Assembly (NCBI GenBank): GCA_017644005.1
Contig: JAEPMJ010000005.1
Coordinates: forward strand, 124,001-188,000
Origin: Rhizobiaceae bacterium
GTDB lineage: Bacteria; Pseudomonadota; Alphaproteobacteria; Rhizobiales; Rhizobiaceae
DNA: 64,000 nt
Reading direction: 5' to 3'
Part shown: one piece after another, positions 15,882 through 24,836 of the stretch
Numbering within the stretch: the first letter of the stretch is position 1
Layout of the letters: every line of letters starts with the position of its first letter
Translations under genes and position numbers: made by a program
Notes under the pieces: generated by a model
What the model was told of the DNA's origin: nothing
Database searches by the model: none
What the model saw: the letters and a program-made list of their open reading frames with translations, nothing else

Positions 15882-16706
15882 TCAGCCGAAGCGGCCGGTG
15901 ATGTAATCCTGGGTGCGCTTTTCCCTGGGGCTGGTGAAGATCTGGTCGGTTGGACCTTCTTCCACGAGCACACCGAGGTGGAAAAACGCAGTGCGTTGGG
16001 AAACGCGCGCCGCCTGCTGCATAGAGTGTGTGACGATGGCGATCGTGTAGTTTTCGCGCAGTTCGTCGATCAGTTCTTCGATCTTGGCGGTCGCGATCGG
16101 GTCGAGCGCGGAGCACGGCTCGTCCATCAGGATAACTTCGGGCGACACCGCGATTGCGCGCGCAATGCACAGACGCTGCTGCTGGCCGCCGGAGAGGCCG
16201 GTGCCGGGGGCATCGAGACGGTCCTTCACCTCCTCGAACAGACCGGCCTTCTTCAGGCTCGAAACGACGATCTCCTCGAGATCGGTCTTGTTCCGAGCGA
16301 TGCCGTGAATGCGCGGGCCATAGGCGATGTTTTCGAAGATCGACTTCGGGAACGGGTTCGGCTTCTGGAACACCATGCCGACACGGGCCCGCAGTTCAAC
16401 GACATCGACAGCCTTGTCGTAGATGTCCTCGTCTTCGAGCGTGATCTTGCCGGTGACACGGCAGATATCGATGGTGTCGTTCATGCGGTTGAGGCAACGC
16501 AGATAGGTGGATTTGCCGCAACCGGAAGGGCCAATCAGCGCTGTGACCTGGTTTTCGCGAATGTCGAGATCGACATCGAAAAGCGCCTGCTTTTCACCGT
16601 AGAAGACGCTGACCTTGTCGCCGCGCATCTTCACCGAATGTTTCGTGTCTGCCACGGCCACGTCTCCAGCCTGCAAAGCCACCTGATCGTTTGAATACAT
16701 GTTCAT
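15882..16706 (-). CDS. pstB: Phosphate ABC transporter ATP-binding protein PstB
   Basis: The ATPase of the high-affinity phosphate importer. Walker A is GPSGCGKST at residues 59-67, followed by the PstB-typical [13 protein letters not shown], the signature LSGGQQQR and Walker [13 protein letters not shown]. Three nearby ATG codons are possible (16721, 16706, 16700). I chose 16706 because AAGG lies at a good distance before it; the ATG at 16721 overlaps the pstA stop (TAATG) and would add five residues. Sits between pstA and phoU. Confidence 0.95.
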   Translation of the reverse strand: MNMYSNDQVALQAGDVAVADTKHSVKMRGDKVSVFYGEKQALFDVDLDIRENQVTALIGPSGCGKSTYLRCLNRMNDTIDICRVTGKITLEDEDIYDKAVDVVELRARVGMVFQKPNPFPKSIFENIAYGPRIHGIARNKTDLEEIVVSSLKKAGLFEEVKDRLDAPGTGLSGGQQQRLCIARAIAVSPEVILMDEPCSALDPIATAKIEELIDELRENYTIAIVTHSMQQAARVSQRTAFFHLGVLVEEGPTDQIFTSPREKRTQDYITGRFG

Positions 16707-16720
16707 GGACCTTGATTCCA

Positions 16721-18076
16721 TTACCAGCGACGTTCGAAACGGCGGCGCAGAAGGATCGCGATGCCGTTCATGACAATGAGGAACACCAGAAGCACGATGA
16801 TGGCGCCCGATGCACGTTCGACAAAGGCGGGGTCGCCGCGCTGAGTCCAGTTGTAGACCTGGACCGGCAGGGCCGCCGCGGGGTCGAACAGACCGCCGGG
16901 CGGTGCGTCCGGGAATTCGCGTACGAAGGCCACCATGCCGATGAGCAGCAGCGGTGCCGTCTCGCCAAGCGCCTGGGCGAGACCGATGATTGTACCGGTG
17001 AGAATGCCGGGCGCTGCAAGAGGCAGAACATGATGGAAGATCGTCTGCATCTTGGATGCGCCGACGCCAAGCGCGGCCTCGCGAATCGACGGCGGCACGG
17101 CCTTGAGTGCTGCGCGAGTGGCGATGATGATGGTGGGCAGCGTCATCAGCGTCAGCACCAGGCCGCCGACGATGGGGGCGGACTGCGGCAGGCCGACATA
17201 GTTGATGAAGACGGCGAGGCCCAGAATACCGAAGACGATGGAGGGTACGGCTGCGAGGTTCGAAATATTGACCTCGATAATGTCGGTCAGCCAATTCTGG
17301 GGTGCAAACTCTTCCAGGTAGATCGAGGCGGCCACGCCGATCGGAAGCGACAGCGCCAGAACGATCAGCATCATATAGGCCGAACCCAGGATCGCGATGC
17401 CCAGACCGGCGGCCTCAGGCCGGGTGTCGGAGGCATCCGGCGCGGTGAAGAAGGCAAGATTGAAGCGCGTCGACAAGGCGCCGGCTTCCTTCAGCGCGTC
17501 AGCCAGCATCAGCTGCTGCGGCGAAACATTGCGGTCGAGCTCGGCCGACGCCATTGTCACGCGGTTCTTGTAGTAACCGTCGATACGGCCGTTGGCGAGA
17601 AGCTCGAAGGTAACCGTTTCGCCAATCATGGAGGGGTCGGCCAGCACCGCATTGCGCAACGTGGCCGGTGATTCCTTGGAAATGATCTCGGCTGCTGCCT
17701 TGGCGTTCAGTCCTTCGATCTCGATCCCGGCCCCTTCCATCTTCGCGGCCATGGCTGCGTTGATCAGCGGCGCATAGGAGAAGGTCGTCAGCTTCTGCAG
17801 CTCTTCGGGGTCGCGATTGCCGGACTTATCGAGCTTGGCCGGGTCGAGATAGATGTCGAGCGTGACGTAGGTCTGCCAGAAGGACGAGGTGCCGTTGTAG
17901 AGGATCGAACCCAGCAGGCCGAACAGCGCCAGAATACCGAATGTGACGGCTGCCAGGCCGAGCGCGCGGAACCTGCGTTCAGCGGCGTGACGGCGACGCG
18001 TGCGTTCACCGCGCTCATAGAGCGAATTGCCTTTTGGCCGCGCGGCAGCGGGAGATGCTGCGGTGACGTCGGTCAT
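16721..18076 (-). CDS. pstA: Phosphate ABC transporter permease PstA (long form)
   Basis: One of the two membrane subunits of the phosphate importer. At 451 residues it is much longer than E. coli PstA (about 296). The extra length is a charged N-terminal tail and a periplasmic insert of roughly 140 residues between the first hydrophobic segment (near residue 45) and the second (near 230). The permease core has the EAA-type loop ([17 protein letters not shown]). Its start overlaps the pstC stop by 4 nt, so the two permeases are made together. Confidence 0.94.
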   Translation of the reverse strand: MTDVTAASPAAARPKGNSLYERGERTRRRHAAERRFRALGLAAVTFGILALFGLLGSILYNGTSSFWQTYVTLDIYLDPAKLDKSGNRDPEELQKLTTFSYAPLINAAMAAKMEGAGIEIEGLNAKAAAEIISKESPATLRNAVLADPSMIGETVTFELLANGRIDGYYKNRVTMASAELDRNVSPQQLMLADALKEAGALSTRFNLAFFTAPDASDTRPEAAGLGIAILGSAYMMLIVLALSLPIGVAASIYLEEFAPQNWLTDIIEVNISNLAAVPSIVFGILGLAVFINYVGLPQSAPIVGGLVLTLMTLPTIIIATRAALKAVPPSIREAALGVGASKMQTIFHHVLPLAAPGILTGTIIGLAQALGETAPLLLIGMVAFVREFPDAPPGGLFDPAAALPVQVYNWTQRGDPAFVERASGAIIVLLVFLIVMNGIAILLRRRFERRW

Positions 18077-19533
18077 TCATACTGCTCCCGGTATTTGCGC
18101 ACGATGTAGAGCGCCAGAACATTGAGGCCGAGGGTGAAGGCGAAGAGCGTGAGGCCGAGCGCGAAGGCGACCAGGGTCTCGGGACTGGCGAATTCGGTAT
18201 CGCCTGTCAGCTGCGAGACGATCTTCACCGTGACGGTGGTCATGGCTTCGAAGGGATTGAGGTCGAGCCGGGCAGCCGCACCTGCGCCCATGACAACAAT
18301 CATGGTTTCGCCGATGGCGCGGCTGGCGGCCAGAAGGACTGCGCCGACGATGCCGGGAAGGGCGGCCGGCATGATGACGCGGCGGATGGTCTCGGACTGA
18401 GTTGCGCCAAGTCCGTAGGAACCATCGCGCATCGATTGGGGCACAGCGTTGATGATGTCGTCTGAGAGCGACGATACGAACGGAATGAGCATGATGCCCA
18501 TAACGAGACCGGCGGTCATGACAGAGGACGATGAACTGCCGAGACCAAGCGGCTGCGCGATCCAGTCGCGCAGGAACGGGCCGACCGTGATCAGCGCGAA
18601 GAGGCCGTAGACGATGGTCGGGATTCCGGCCAGAATTTCAATGGCCGGCTTGGCGAAGCCGCGCAGCGAGCGACCGGCATATTCCGACAGGTAGACCGCG
18701 ATCATCAGGCCGACCGGGACAGCCAGAACCAGCGCCACCAGCGACACGTAGAACGTGCCCCACAATAGCGGGATGATGCCGAGATCGGAGCCGCCGCGGA
18801 ACTGCGGATCCCAGACGGTTGAGAAGAAGAACTCGCTCGCCGGGTACATGCCGAAGAAATTGAGCGTCTCGAAAAGCAGTGAGCCGACAATGCCGAAGGT
18901 TGTGAGAATGGCGACGAGCGACGAACCCATCAGCAGCGCACGGATGAAGGTTTCGCTCACATTGCGCGCCCGCATCTCGGGGTGAATTCGGCTCCATGCC
19001 CAGATGCCAAAGCCGATTGCGGCAGCAAGCACCAGCAAGTTGCGCGCCAAAGCGCCGGTTTTGCCAATCGAGCGATATGACTTGGCGGCCTCGAAAACTG
19101 GCGCCGATACGTCTGAGCCGAGCGCCACGCCGGCATTGGCGAGTATGTCGCGAATGTCGGTCGTCTCGGCGCTCAGGCCGGCGAGCTCGGCCTCGGTGAG
19201 CGAACCCCGGTCGACGATGATGTCGAGTCCGTCGGCGATGCGGCGCACGTCGGACATCACGAGACTGCGTACGCTGCCTTCCGGGATTGCGCTGTCGGGA
19301 ATCTGTGCGCTGACCTGGCTTTCAATGAAGACCGGCTGGAGAAACAGCCATGCGCCCAGCAGAAAGTAAGCGGGGATGGCGATGAAGAGCGCTACGCTCT
19401 GGCCGTAATAGTTCGGCAGCGAGTGGAGGCGTTCGCCCGAGGCGGCAGACAGCGCAAGGGCGCGCTGGCGGCCGGCTATGTAGCCGAAAATCGCAAGTGC
19501 CAGCACGGTGAGTGCGAGAATACCAGGTGTCAT
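18073..19533 (-). CDS. pstC: Phosphate ABC transporter permease PstC (long form)
   Basis: The second permease of the phosphate importer. At 486 residues it exceeds E. coli PstC (about 319) because of additional N-terminal hydrophobic segments and a periplasmic loop before the core. The core contains SYGLGATQSETIRRVIMPAA-type EAA sequence and the helix GETMIVVMGAGAAAR. It lies between pstS and pstA and overlaps pstA by 4 nt. Matched enlargement of both permeases suggests a shared extra periplasmic layer; this is known from other alphaproteobacterial Pst systems. Confidence 0.94.
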   Translation of the reverse strand: MTPGILALTVLALAIFGYIAGRQRALALSAASGERLHSLPNYYGQSVALFIAIPAYFLLGAWLFLQPVFIESQVSAQIPDSAIPEGSVRSLVMSDVRRIADGLDIIVDRGSLTEAELAGLSAETTDIRDILANAGVALGSDVSAPVFEAAKSYRSIGKTGALARNLLVLAAAIGFGIWAWSRIHPEMRARNVSETFIRALLMGSSLVAILTTFGIVGSLLFETLNFFGMYPASEFFFSTVWDPQFRGGSDLGIIPLLWGTFYVSLVALVLAVPVGLMIAVYLSEYAGRSLRGFAKPAIEILAGIPTIVYGLFALITVGPFLRDWIAQPLGLGSSSSSVMTAGLVMGIMLIPFVSSLSDDIINAVPQSMRDGSYGLGATQSETIRRVIMPAALPGIVGAVLLAASRAIGETMIVVMGAGAAARLDLNPFEAMTTVTVKIVSQLTGDTEFASPETLVAFALGLTLFAFTLGLNVLALYIVRKYREQYE

Positions 19534-19555
19534 GCCACGTCCGCCCCGTTGAAAT

Positions 19556-19583
19556 CGGGCGGCACCCCCAAGGGCGCCGCCCG
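19556..19583 (-). other. Stem-loop between pstS and pstC
   Basis: Perfect 8-nt arms, CGGGCGGC and GCCGCCCG, flank a 12-nt loop in the 64-bp gap between pstS and pstC. No T run follows on the minus strand. It may stabilise the pstS transcript and reduce read-through to the permease genes, which would fit the need for excess binding protein. Role inferred. Confidence 0.7.
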
Positions 19584-19597
19584 GTACCTTAGTGCGC

Positions 19598-20641
19598 TTA
19601 GTTCAGCGGGCCCATCGGGGTCCGGTTAGCGACCATTTCCTGGGTCTTGGCGAGCTCCGGATCTGAGACGAGGCCATAGGCTGCCAGCGGGCCGTCGGGG
19701 CCGGCGATCTCGTCGGAAACGAAGAACTCCACATATTGCTGCATGCCGGGGATCACGTCGAGATGTGCGTTCTTCACGTAGAAGTATAGCGGACGCGAAA
19801 CCGGATACTCACCTGACGCGATCGACTCGACCGACGGCACGACGCCGTTCATGGTCGCGACCTGAAGCTTGTCGGTGTTGTTCTGGTAGAACGAAAGGCC
19901 AAACACGCCGATGCCGTTCTTGTTGGCGTCGATGCGGGCGAGCGTCTCGGTGTAGTCGCCATCGATATCGACGGATACGCCGTCGGTGCGCAAAGTGGTG
20001 CAGGCGTCTTCAGCGGCGTCTTCGTCGCCACCATTGGCCGCCATCAGGGCTTCCATGGTGCCATTTTCCTCGCAGCCGTCGAGAATGACCTTCTCGTCGA
20101 AAACCTCGCGCGTACCGTGCTTGGTGCCCGGGATGAACGCCAGGATGTCCTGCGCCGGCAGGTCCGGGTTGACGTCGGCCCAGGTTTTGTTCGGATTGTC
20201 GATGACCTGACCGTCCCTGACAACCTTGGCGGCCAGAGCGGCGTGCCAGTCAGCCGGGGTGAATGCGAATGCCTCGCCGTTGATGTCGGAGGCGAAAACG
20301 ATACCGTCGTAGCCAATGCGGACTTCCTGGATTTCGGCGACGCCGTTGGAAGCGCAGAGATCAATGTCCGACTGCTTGATGCGTGAGGAGGAGTTGGCGA
20401 TGTCGATGGTGTTTTCGCCTACGCCTTCGCAGAGTTTTTTGCGGCCGGCGCCCGAACCGCCGGATTCAACAACCGGGGTCGGGTATTCAAAGTTCTCGCC
20501 AAAAGCTTCGGCAACGATCGACGCATAGGGAAGAACGGTCGACGAACCGGCGATTTGGATCTGGTCCCGCGCCGCGGCGGAGCCAGCAGACATCGCTACG
20601 GCAATCGCCGCGGCCGATGCCGTAAGGAGGATTTTCATCAT
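19598..20641 (-). CDS. pstS: Periplasmic phosphate-binding protein PstS
   Basis: A 347-residue precursor with a Sec signal ending near SAAA-R (residues 22-24). The mature protein has PstS hallmarks: the phosphate-contacting QIAGSSTVLPY, the SGGSGAGRKKLCEG segment and GIGVFGLSFYQ. It captures phosphate for PstCAB. First gene of the operon, with a Pho box about 70 bp upstream of the ATG. Four cysteines could form disulfides (LCEG, DLCAS, DGCEE, DACTT). Confidence 0.95.
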   Translation of the reverse strand: MMKILLTASAAAIAVAMSAGSAAARDQIQIAGSSTVLPYASIVAEAFGENFEYPTPVVESGGSGAGRKKLCEGVGENTIDIANSSSRIKQSDIDLCASNGVAEIQEVRIGYDGIVFASDINGEAFAFTPADWHAALAAKVVRDGQVIDNPNKTWADVNPDLPAQDILAFIPGTKHGTREVFDEKVILDGCEENGTMEALMAANGGDEDAAEDACTTLRTDGVSVDIDGDYTETLARIDANKNGIGVFGLSFYQNNTDKLQVATMNGVVPSVESIASGEYPVSRPLYFYVKNAHLDVIPGMQQYVEFFVSDEIAGPDGPLAAYGLVSDPELAKTQEMVANRTPMGPLN

Positions 20642-20713
20642 GGAGCCTACTCCTGTTCGGAATTCGAAATTGCCGCCGTCCTTGGCGACAGGGGCAGGCC
20701 ATATCGACCCCGT

Positions 20714-20731
20714 GTAACAGTTCGATGACAG
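20714..20731 (-). promoter_or_regulatory. Pho box (PhoB-binding site) upstream of pstS
   Basis: On the minus strand the site reads CTGTCAT-CGAA-CTGTTAC, two 7-nt direct repeats spaced by 4, matching the CTGTCAT consensus at 7/7 and 5/7 positions. It lies 73 bp upstream of the pstS ATG, where PhoB would replace the -35 element. This predicts phosphate-starvation induction of pstSCAB-phoU-phoB, including PhoB itself. Confidence 0.92.
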
Positions 20732-21174
20732 TTTTGTGTAGCCGGCGTCTCAGTCCTGTTGGCAAGAAAACCGTGCAATCTGAATCGGTTGCTCGAGGGG
20801 TTGTGACCCGTCTGCATTTCTTCGGCCAAAATCAGTGACTTGGTCGGCAGGTGCCGCGTACGGGCACGGAAAAATTATGCGGGCTGGTCACCTGGAAAAA
20901 AAGCCGGGCAGGAGCGCGGTATCTTGGCTGCAACCGCCGCCAACCCCGACGCAAGGCCGGAACGGGACACATTGGGGCTCAAGGTGATCCCGTCAATTCA
21001 GTCAGCGGGCCGCTTCTCCTGCCCGGAAGTTGCGAACCGGAATAACCCCCGTCCGCACCCGTATTGTCCAAGGAAAGATGATGTGCGGCTATTGCGCGAT
21101 CGCACCATATGGGATGTGGTCCGGCTCAACTGCACTTGAACGCCGAACCAGTGCTGAAAACGGAGATATTCTCG
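20732..21174. other. Intergenic region between pstS and the YddG-like gene
   Basis: About 440 bp without a convincing gene. Open frames here (for example from 20840) have no protein-like composition. It must contain the promoter for the rightward exporter gene. A short reading frame from the ATGATG at 21078, with AGGAAAG just before it, encodes a start rich in Cys, Tyr and Trp (MMCGYCAIAPYGMW) and overlaps the exporter start; see findings. No tRNA or clear RNA structure was recognised. Confidence 0.55.
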
Positions 21175-22065
21175 ATGACGGTGCGTGCCACGGCGATCGG
21201 CTTCTCGGCGGTGATCATGTGGGCATTGCTTGCTCTTTTCACGGACGCCTCCGGGCGGATTCCGCCGTTCCAGCTTTCGGCAATGAGCTTCACGCTGGGT
21301 ACCGCGCTCGGTTTCGCGCTTCGTGCGGTGATGACGAGTACAACGCCAACCAAACGCCCGCCGCCGGCTGCATGGGCGGTCGGGATAGCCGGCTTGTTCG
21401 GCTATCATTTCTTCTATTTCACGGCGCTCAGGAATGCGCCCGCGGCTGAGGCGAGTCTGATCGCCTATCTGTGGCCGCTTTTCATCGTGGTAGGTTCGGC
21501 GCTGATGCCCGGCGAAAAGCTGCGCTGGCATCACGTGGCCGGCGCGCTGCTCGGACTCGGCGGTACGGTGCTGATCGTGACGAATGGCGGTGGCGTGGCA
21601 TTCGACGCGCGTTTCGCGACCGGCTATGCGGCGGCTTTCACCTGCGCCTTTGTCTGGTCAGGCTATTCGCTGTTGTCGCGCCGCTATGCAGAGGTGCCGA
21701 CCACGATCGTGACATGGTTCTGCGCCGCGGCCGCGATGCTCTCGGCGCTTTGTCACGTGGCGCTTGAAGAGACGGTGTGGCCCGGCGGTCTCGTGCAATG
21801 GCTGGCCGTGGCGGGGCTTGGGCTGATGCCGGTGGGAGCGGCGTTCTACGCCTGGGACTACGGTGTGAAGCGCGGCAACATTCAGGTGCTGGGTGCGGCG
21901 AGCTATGCGGCACCGCTGCTTTCGACGCTGATTCTGATCGCGGCCGGACGCGCGCCGGCAACTGTGACGATCCTCGCCGCCTGCCTGCTGATTACGGCTG
22001 GGGCGGTGCTCGCTGCGAAAGACATGATCGGCCGCCGGCGCCGGTCGGACACGGCGGAGGCCTAA
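21175..22065 (+). CDS. DMT-superfamily exporter, YddG-like (EamA domains)
   Basis: A 296-residue membrane protein with about ten hydrophobic segments in two EamA repeats. Segments such as ALRNAPAAEASLIAYLWPLFIV and GVKRGNIQVLGAASYAAPLLST resemble YddG-type aromatic amino-acid exporters, so efflux of amino acids or related metabolites is likely, though the substrate is not proven. I chose the ATG at 21175 (MTVRATAIGF), which has GGAGA upstream, over the ATG at 21109. It is followed after 4 bp by the YhhN gene. Confidence 0.87.
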   Translation: MTVRATAIGFSAVIMWALLALFTDASGRIPPFQLSAMSFTLGTALGFALRAVMTSTTPTKRPPPAAWAVGIAGLFGYHFFYFTALRNAPAAEASLIAYLWPLFIVVGSALMPGEKLRWHHVAGALLGLGGTVLIVTNGGGVAFDARFATGYAAAFTCAFVWSGYSLLSRRYAEVPTTIVTWFCAAAAMLSALCHVALEETVWPGGLVQWLAVAGLGLMPVGAAFYAWDYGVKRGNIQVLGAASYAAPLLSTLILIAAGRAPATVTILAACLLITAGAVLAAKDMIGRRRRSDTAEA

Positions 22066-22069
22066 GGCC

Positions 22070-22738
22070 ATGCCCTTTGCAGGCGGGATTGAATCAACGG
22101 CGAACGGACTGCTGCTTCTGTCGGTGATTGCAGCGGTTCTTTACACATTGATGGTTCATCGGGTGCCGGGCTGGCGGCGGACAATTGCCAAGACCGCCGG
22201 TGTATTTCTGCTTGGATTGCTTGCCTATTCGGTCGGCGGGCCGCTGCTTCTGGCACTGGCGCTTATGGCGAGCGCGGCAGGTGACGCCGCCCTTGCCGCG
22301 GAGGAGGAGCGATGGTTCCTGCCGGGGCTCGTGGCCTTCCTTGTCGCGCACCTGCTTTACGTCGCCCTGTTCGCGACCGGCAGTGCAGGTATGGGCATCC
22401 TGATTGCCGTGCCGCTGCGCGGTGTCTGGGCTGCAGCGATGGTGATCGCTGCTCTGGTTCTTCTGTTGCGCTTGCTACCCGCTGTTCCGGCGGCCATGCG
22501 GGTGCCGGTTGTCGTCTACGCGCTGGCGATCGCGGCGATGGGCATCGTTTCCGTCACCGTGCCGGGCTATGTTATCGCGGTTGGCGCAACGCTTTTTATT
22601 GTCTCCGACGCGATCCTCGCAATTCGCAAATATCTGATGGCGGAGACTTCTCCGCACGAGGTCTGGGCCGGCTATGCGGTCTGGGTATTCTACTACGCGG
22701 CGCAATTCGTCATCACGCTCGGTGTGTTGCTTGCTTAG
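22070..22738 (+). CDS. YhhN (TMEM86/lysoplasmalogenase-like) membrane protein
   Basis: A 222-residue protein with about eight membrane segments. The conserved polar residues of the YhhN/TMEM86 family are visible: ASAAGDAAL, FLVAHLLYV and the C-terminal IVSDAILAIRKY. Animal TMEM86B hydrolyses lysoplasmalogens; bacterial YhhN proteins are poorly characterised. It begins 4 bp after the exporter gene and overlaps the 3' end of the convergent cupin gene by 4 nt. Confidence 0.88.
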   Translation: MPFAGGIESTANGLLLLSVIAAVLYTLMVHRVPGWRRTIAKTAGVFLLGLLAYSVGGPLLLALALMASAAGDAALAAEEERWFLPGLVAFLVAHLLYVALFATGSAGMGILIAVPLRGVWAAAMVIAALVLLLRLLPAVPAAMRVPVVVYALAIAAMGIVSVTVPGYVIAVGATLFIVSDAILAIRKYLMAETSPHEVWAGYAVWVFYYAAQFVITLGVLLA

Positions 22739-23178
22739 ATCTCCGGCTGCCAGCCGGGTTCGGCCATTTCGAAACTGGCGAATTCGAAGGCGGGCGCCAC
22801 CGTACAGCCGACCAGTGTCCATTCGCCAAGGCTATGCGCGCGCTGCCACCAATTGGCCGGCACAATGCGCTGCGGCCGTGCGTCGGTTTCGATGTCGGGG
22901 CCGAGCGTCAGCTTGTGCGCCCCTTTGCCGTCAGGATCTGCAATTTCGAGGCACAGCGGCGCGCCGGCATAAAAATGCCAGACCTCGGCGGCGTCGCGCA
23001 CACGGTGCCAGGCCGACTGTTCGCCGGCCTTGAGCAGGAAGTAGATCGCGGTCGAATAGCCACGCTCACCCAACGCGCCGCCCGGCGGATTGTCGCGGAA
23101 GGTCTGCCGGTACCAGCCGCCTTCGGGGTGCGGCTGAAGGCCGAGGCGGGCGATCACCGCATCGGCGGCGGCCGTCAT
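22735..23178 (-). CDS. Cupin_5 (DUF985) protein
   Basis: A 147-residue single-domain cupin of the DUF985 group. Characteristic parts are LQPHPEGGWYRQTF near the N-terminus, YFLLKAGEQSAWHRV with a metal-type histidine, and WHFYAGAPL. Enzymatic role unknown; members have been proposed to act on sugars or nucleotides without firm proof. Its ATG shares a base with the gloB stop (TGATG), so it is translationally coupled to gloB. Confidence 0.9.
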   Translation of the reverse strand: MTAAADAVIARLGLQPHPEGGWYRQTFRDNPPGGALGERGYSTAIYFLLKAGEQSAWHRVRDAAEVWHFYAGAPLCLEIADPDGKGAHKLTLGPDIETDARPQRIVPANWWQRAHSLGEWTLVGCTVAPAFEFASFEMAEPGWQPEI

Positions 23179-23945
23179 CAGAAGAGGTCTTTGCGTTTGC
23201 GGATCTCGGCGAACACGGTCTCGTCGGACGCGTCTTCCATGCCGAGATTGCGGCGGATTGCCGGGTCGTGCCAGCGCATGAACGGATTTGTCGCCATTTC
23301 CTCGCCGATCGTGGTGGGAGCCGTTGGTCTGTTTTCGGCCCGCAGCCTTTCGATCCGCTCGGCCCGCTCCTTGAGCGCGGAGTTGGTGGGATCGACGGTA
23401 AGCGCAAATCGTGCGTTGCCGAGCGTATATTCGTGGCCGAAATAGACGGTCGTATCGAGCGGCAGCTCGGCCAGTTTGCGCATGGAGCCCAGCATGTCGG
23501 CTGGCGTGCCCTCAAAAAGGCGGCCGCAACCCAGCGCAAACAGCGTGTCGGCGGTGAAGGCGATGCCGGAGTCCGGAAAATAATAGCTCACATGACCTGT
23601 CGTGTGGCCGGGCGTGGCGATGACACGGGCCGGCTCACCGGCGACGTCAATCGTTTCGGCGTCCTTCACCGTGCGGTCGATGCCGGGGATTTTCGATTTC
23701 TCGGCTTCCGGGCCGATGATGACGAGGCCGAAACGCTCCTTGAGCGCCAGATTGCCTTCGACGTGATCGGGGTGGTGGTGGGTGATGAGCAACACATCCG
23801 GGTTCCAGCCGGTGCGCTCGATAGCGCGCATGATCGCGGCTTCTTCCGGTGCATCGACCAGAAAGACCGTGCCGGTCTCCCTGTTGCGGGCAAGAATGCC
23901 GAAATTGTCTTCACGGCAAGCGAATTGCTCAATTTCGAGTGTCAT
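23178..23945 (-). CDS. gloB: Hydroxyacylglutathione hydrolase (glyoxalase II)
   Basis: A 255-residue metallo-beta-lactamase-fold enzyme that hydrolyses S-lactoylglutathione to lactate and glutathione, the second step of methylglyoxal detoxification. The binuclear metal motif THHHPDH is at about residues 56-62, further ligands are in TPGHTTGH and FGHEYTLGN, and the C-terminal substrate domain with NPFMRWHDP is present. It is divergent from a methyltransferase gene, with a 106-bp gap. Confidence 0.95.
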   Translation of the reverse strand: MTLEIEQFACREDNFGILARNRETGTVFLVDAPEEAAIMRAIERTGWNPDVLLITHHHPDHVEGNLALKERFGLVIIGPEAEKSKIPGIDRTVKDAETIDVAGEPARVIATPGHTTGHVSYYFPDSGIAFTADTLFALGCGRLFEGTPADMLGSMRKLAELPLDTTVYFGHEYTLGNARFALTVDPTNSALKERAERIERLRAENRPTAPTTIGEEMATNPFMRWHDPAIRRNLGMEDASDETVFAEIRKRKDLF

Positions 23946-24051
23946 GCGGTATCTCCTGTCGCGGCCAACATAGTGAGCGCGGACGTAAAGACAATGACTG
24001 CCGGGTTGTGGTCTGTTGAACAGCGGATGCCGTGTATATAGCTTCGGCGAT

Positions 24052-24822
24052 ATGTTCTCGGATATTGTCGACCTGCGTAATTTCTATGGCTCGCTGCTCG
24101 GGCGTCTGGCCGAGCGCTCCATTTCGCTGGCGCTGTCGTCAGTATGCCCGAAATCGAAAAACGAACGCATGCTCGGCCTGGGCTACACCGTGCCGTGGCT
24201 CGACCGTTTCAAGCCCGACGCCGAGCGCGTGCTGGCCTTCATGCCGGCAGGGCAAGGTGCGGTCAACTGGCCCTCGCAGGGTCCCTCGGCCACCGCTCTG
24301 GTGTTCGATGAGGAGCTGCCGCTGTTCGATTCTTCCATCGACCGGGTGCTTATGGTGCACGCGCTGGAGCACGCGGAAAATCCGCGTGAGACGCTGAAAG
24401 AGGTCTGGCGGGTGCTTGCACCCGGCGGACGGCTCGTGATCGTGACGCCGAACCGGCGCGGCGTGTGGGCGCGGTTCGAACACACGCCGTTTGGCACCGG
24501 GCGGCCTTTTTCGCGCGGGCAGCTTACGGAACTTCTGCGGGAAAGTAACTTTACGCCCGGCGCCTGGACCGATGCGCTGCATTTTCCACCATCGCGGCGG
24601 CGCTGGGTTCTGAGGTTCTATCAATTGCTCGAAAAGGCGGGGCGGCGCTTCTGGCCGATCTTTTCGGGCGTCATCGTGGTGGAAGCGCAGAAGCGGCTCT
24701 ATCAGGGACTTCCGGTGGCGCAGCGTGTCTCGCGCCGGGTTTTCGCGCCGGTGCTGGCGCCACAGGGTGCGACGCGTTCGCTGACGCAGGTACCCGGACC
24801 ATTGCCGCGTAACGGCGGCTGA
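24052..24822 (+). CDS. Class I SAM-dependent methyltransferase
   Basis: A 256-residue Methyltransf_11-type protein. Motif I is a variant (MLGLGYTVPWL), with clear later motifs RVLMVHALEHAENP and LAPGGRLVIVTPNRRGVW. Proteins of this kind are commonly encoded beside gloB in rhizobia. The ATG at 24052 (MFSDIVDLRNFY) was chosen over the ATG at 24016, whose extra residues look non-coding. The C-terminal part is basic and may contact nucleic acid or membrane. The substrate is unknown. Confidence 0.87.
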   Translation: MFSDIVDLRNFYGSLLGRLAERSISLALSSVCPKSKNERMLGLGYTVPWLDRFKPDAERVLAFMPAGQGAVNWPSQGPSATALVFDEELPLFDSSIDRVLMVHALEHAENPRETLKEVWRVLAPGGRLVIVTPNRRGVWARFEHTPFGTGRPFSRGQLTELLRESNFTPGAWTDALHFPPSRRRWVLRFYQLLEKAGRRFWPIFSGVIVVEAQKRLYQGLPVAQRVSRRVFAPVLAPQGATRSLTQVPGPLPRNGG

Positions 24823-24836
24823 AAGGACAAATCGCC

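Noticed and set aside
20840-21139. 99-residue plus-strand open frame between pstS and the exporter
   Set aside because: Arg/Pro-rich, with no recognisable features and a better-placed exporter gene downstream.
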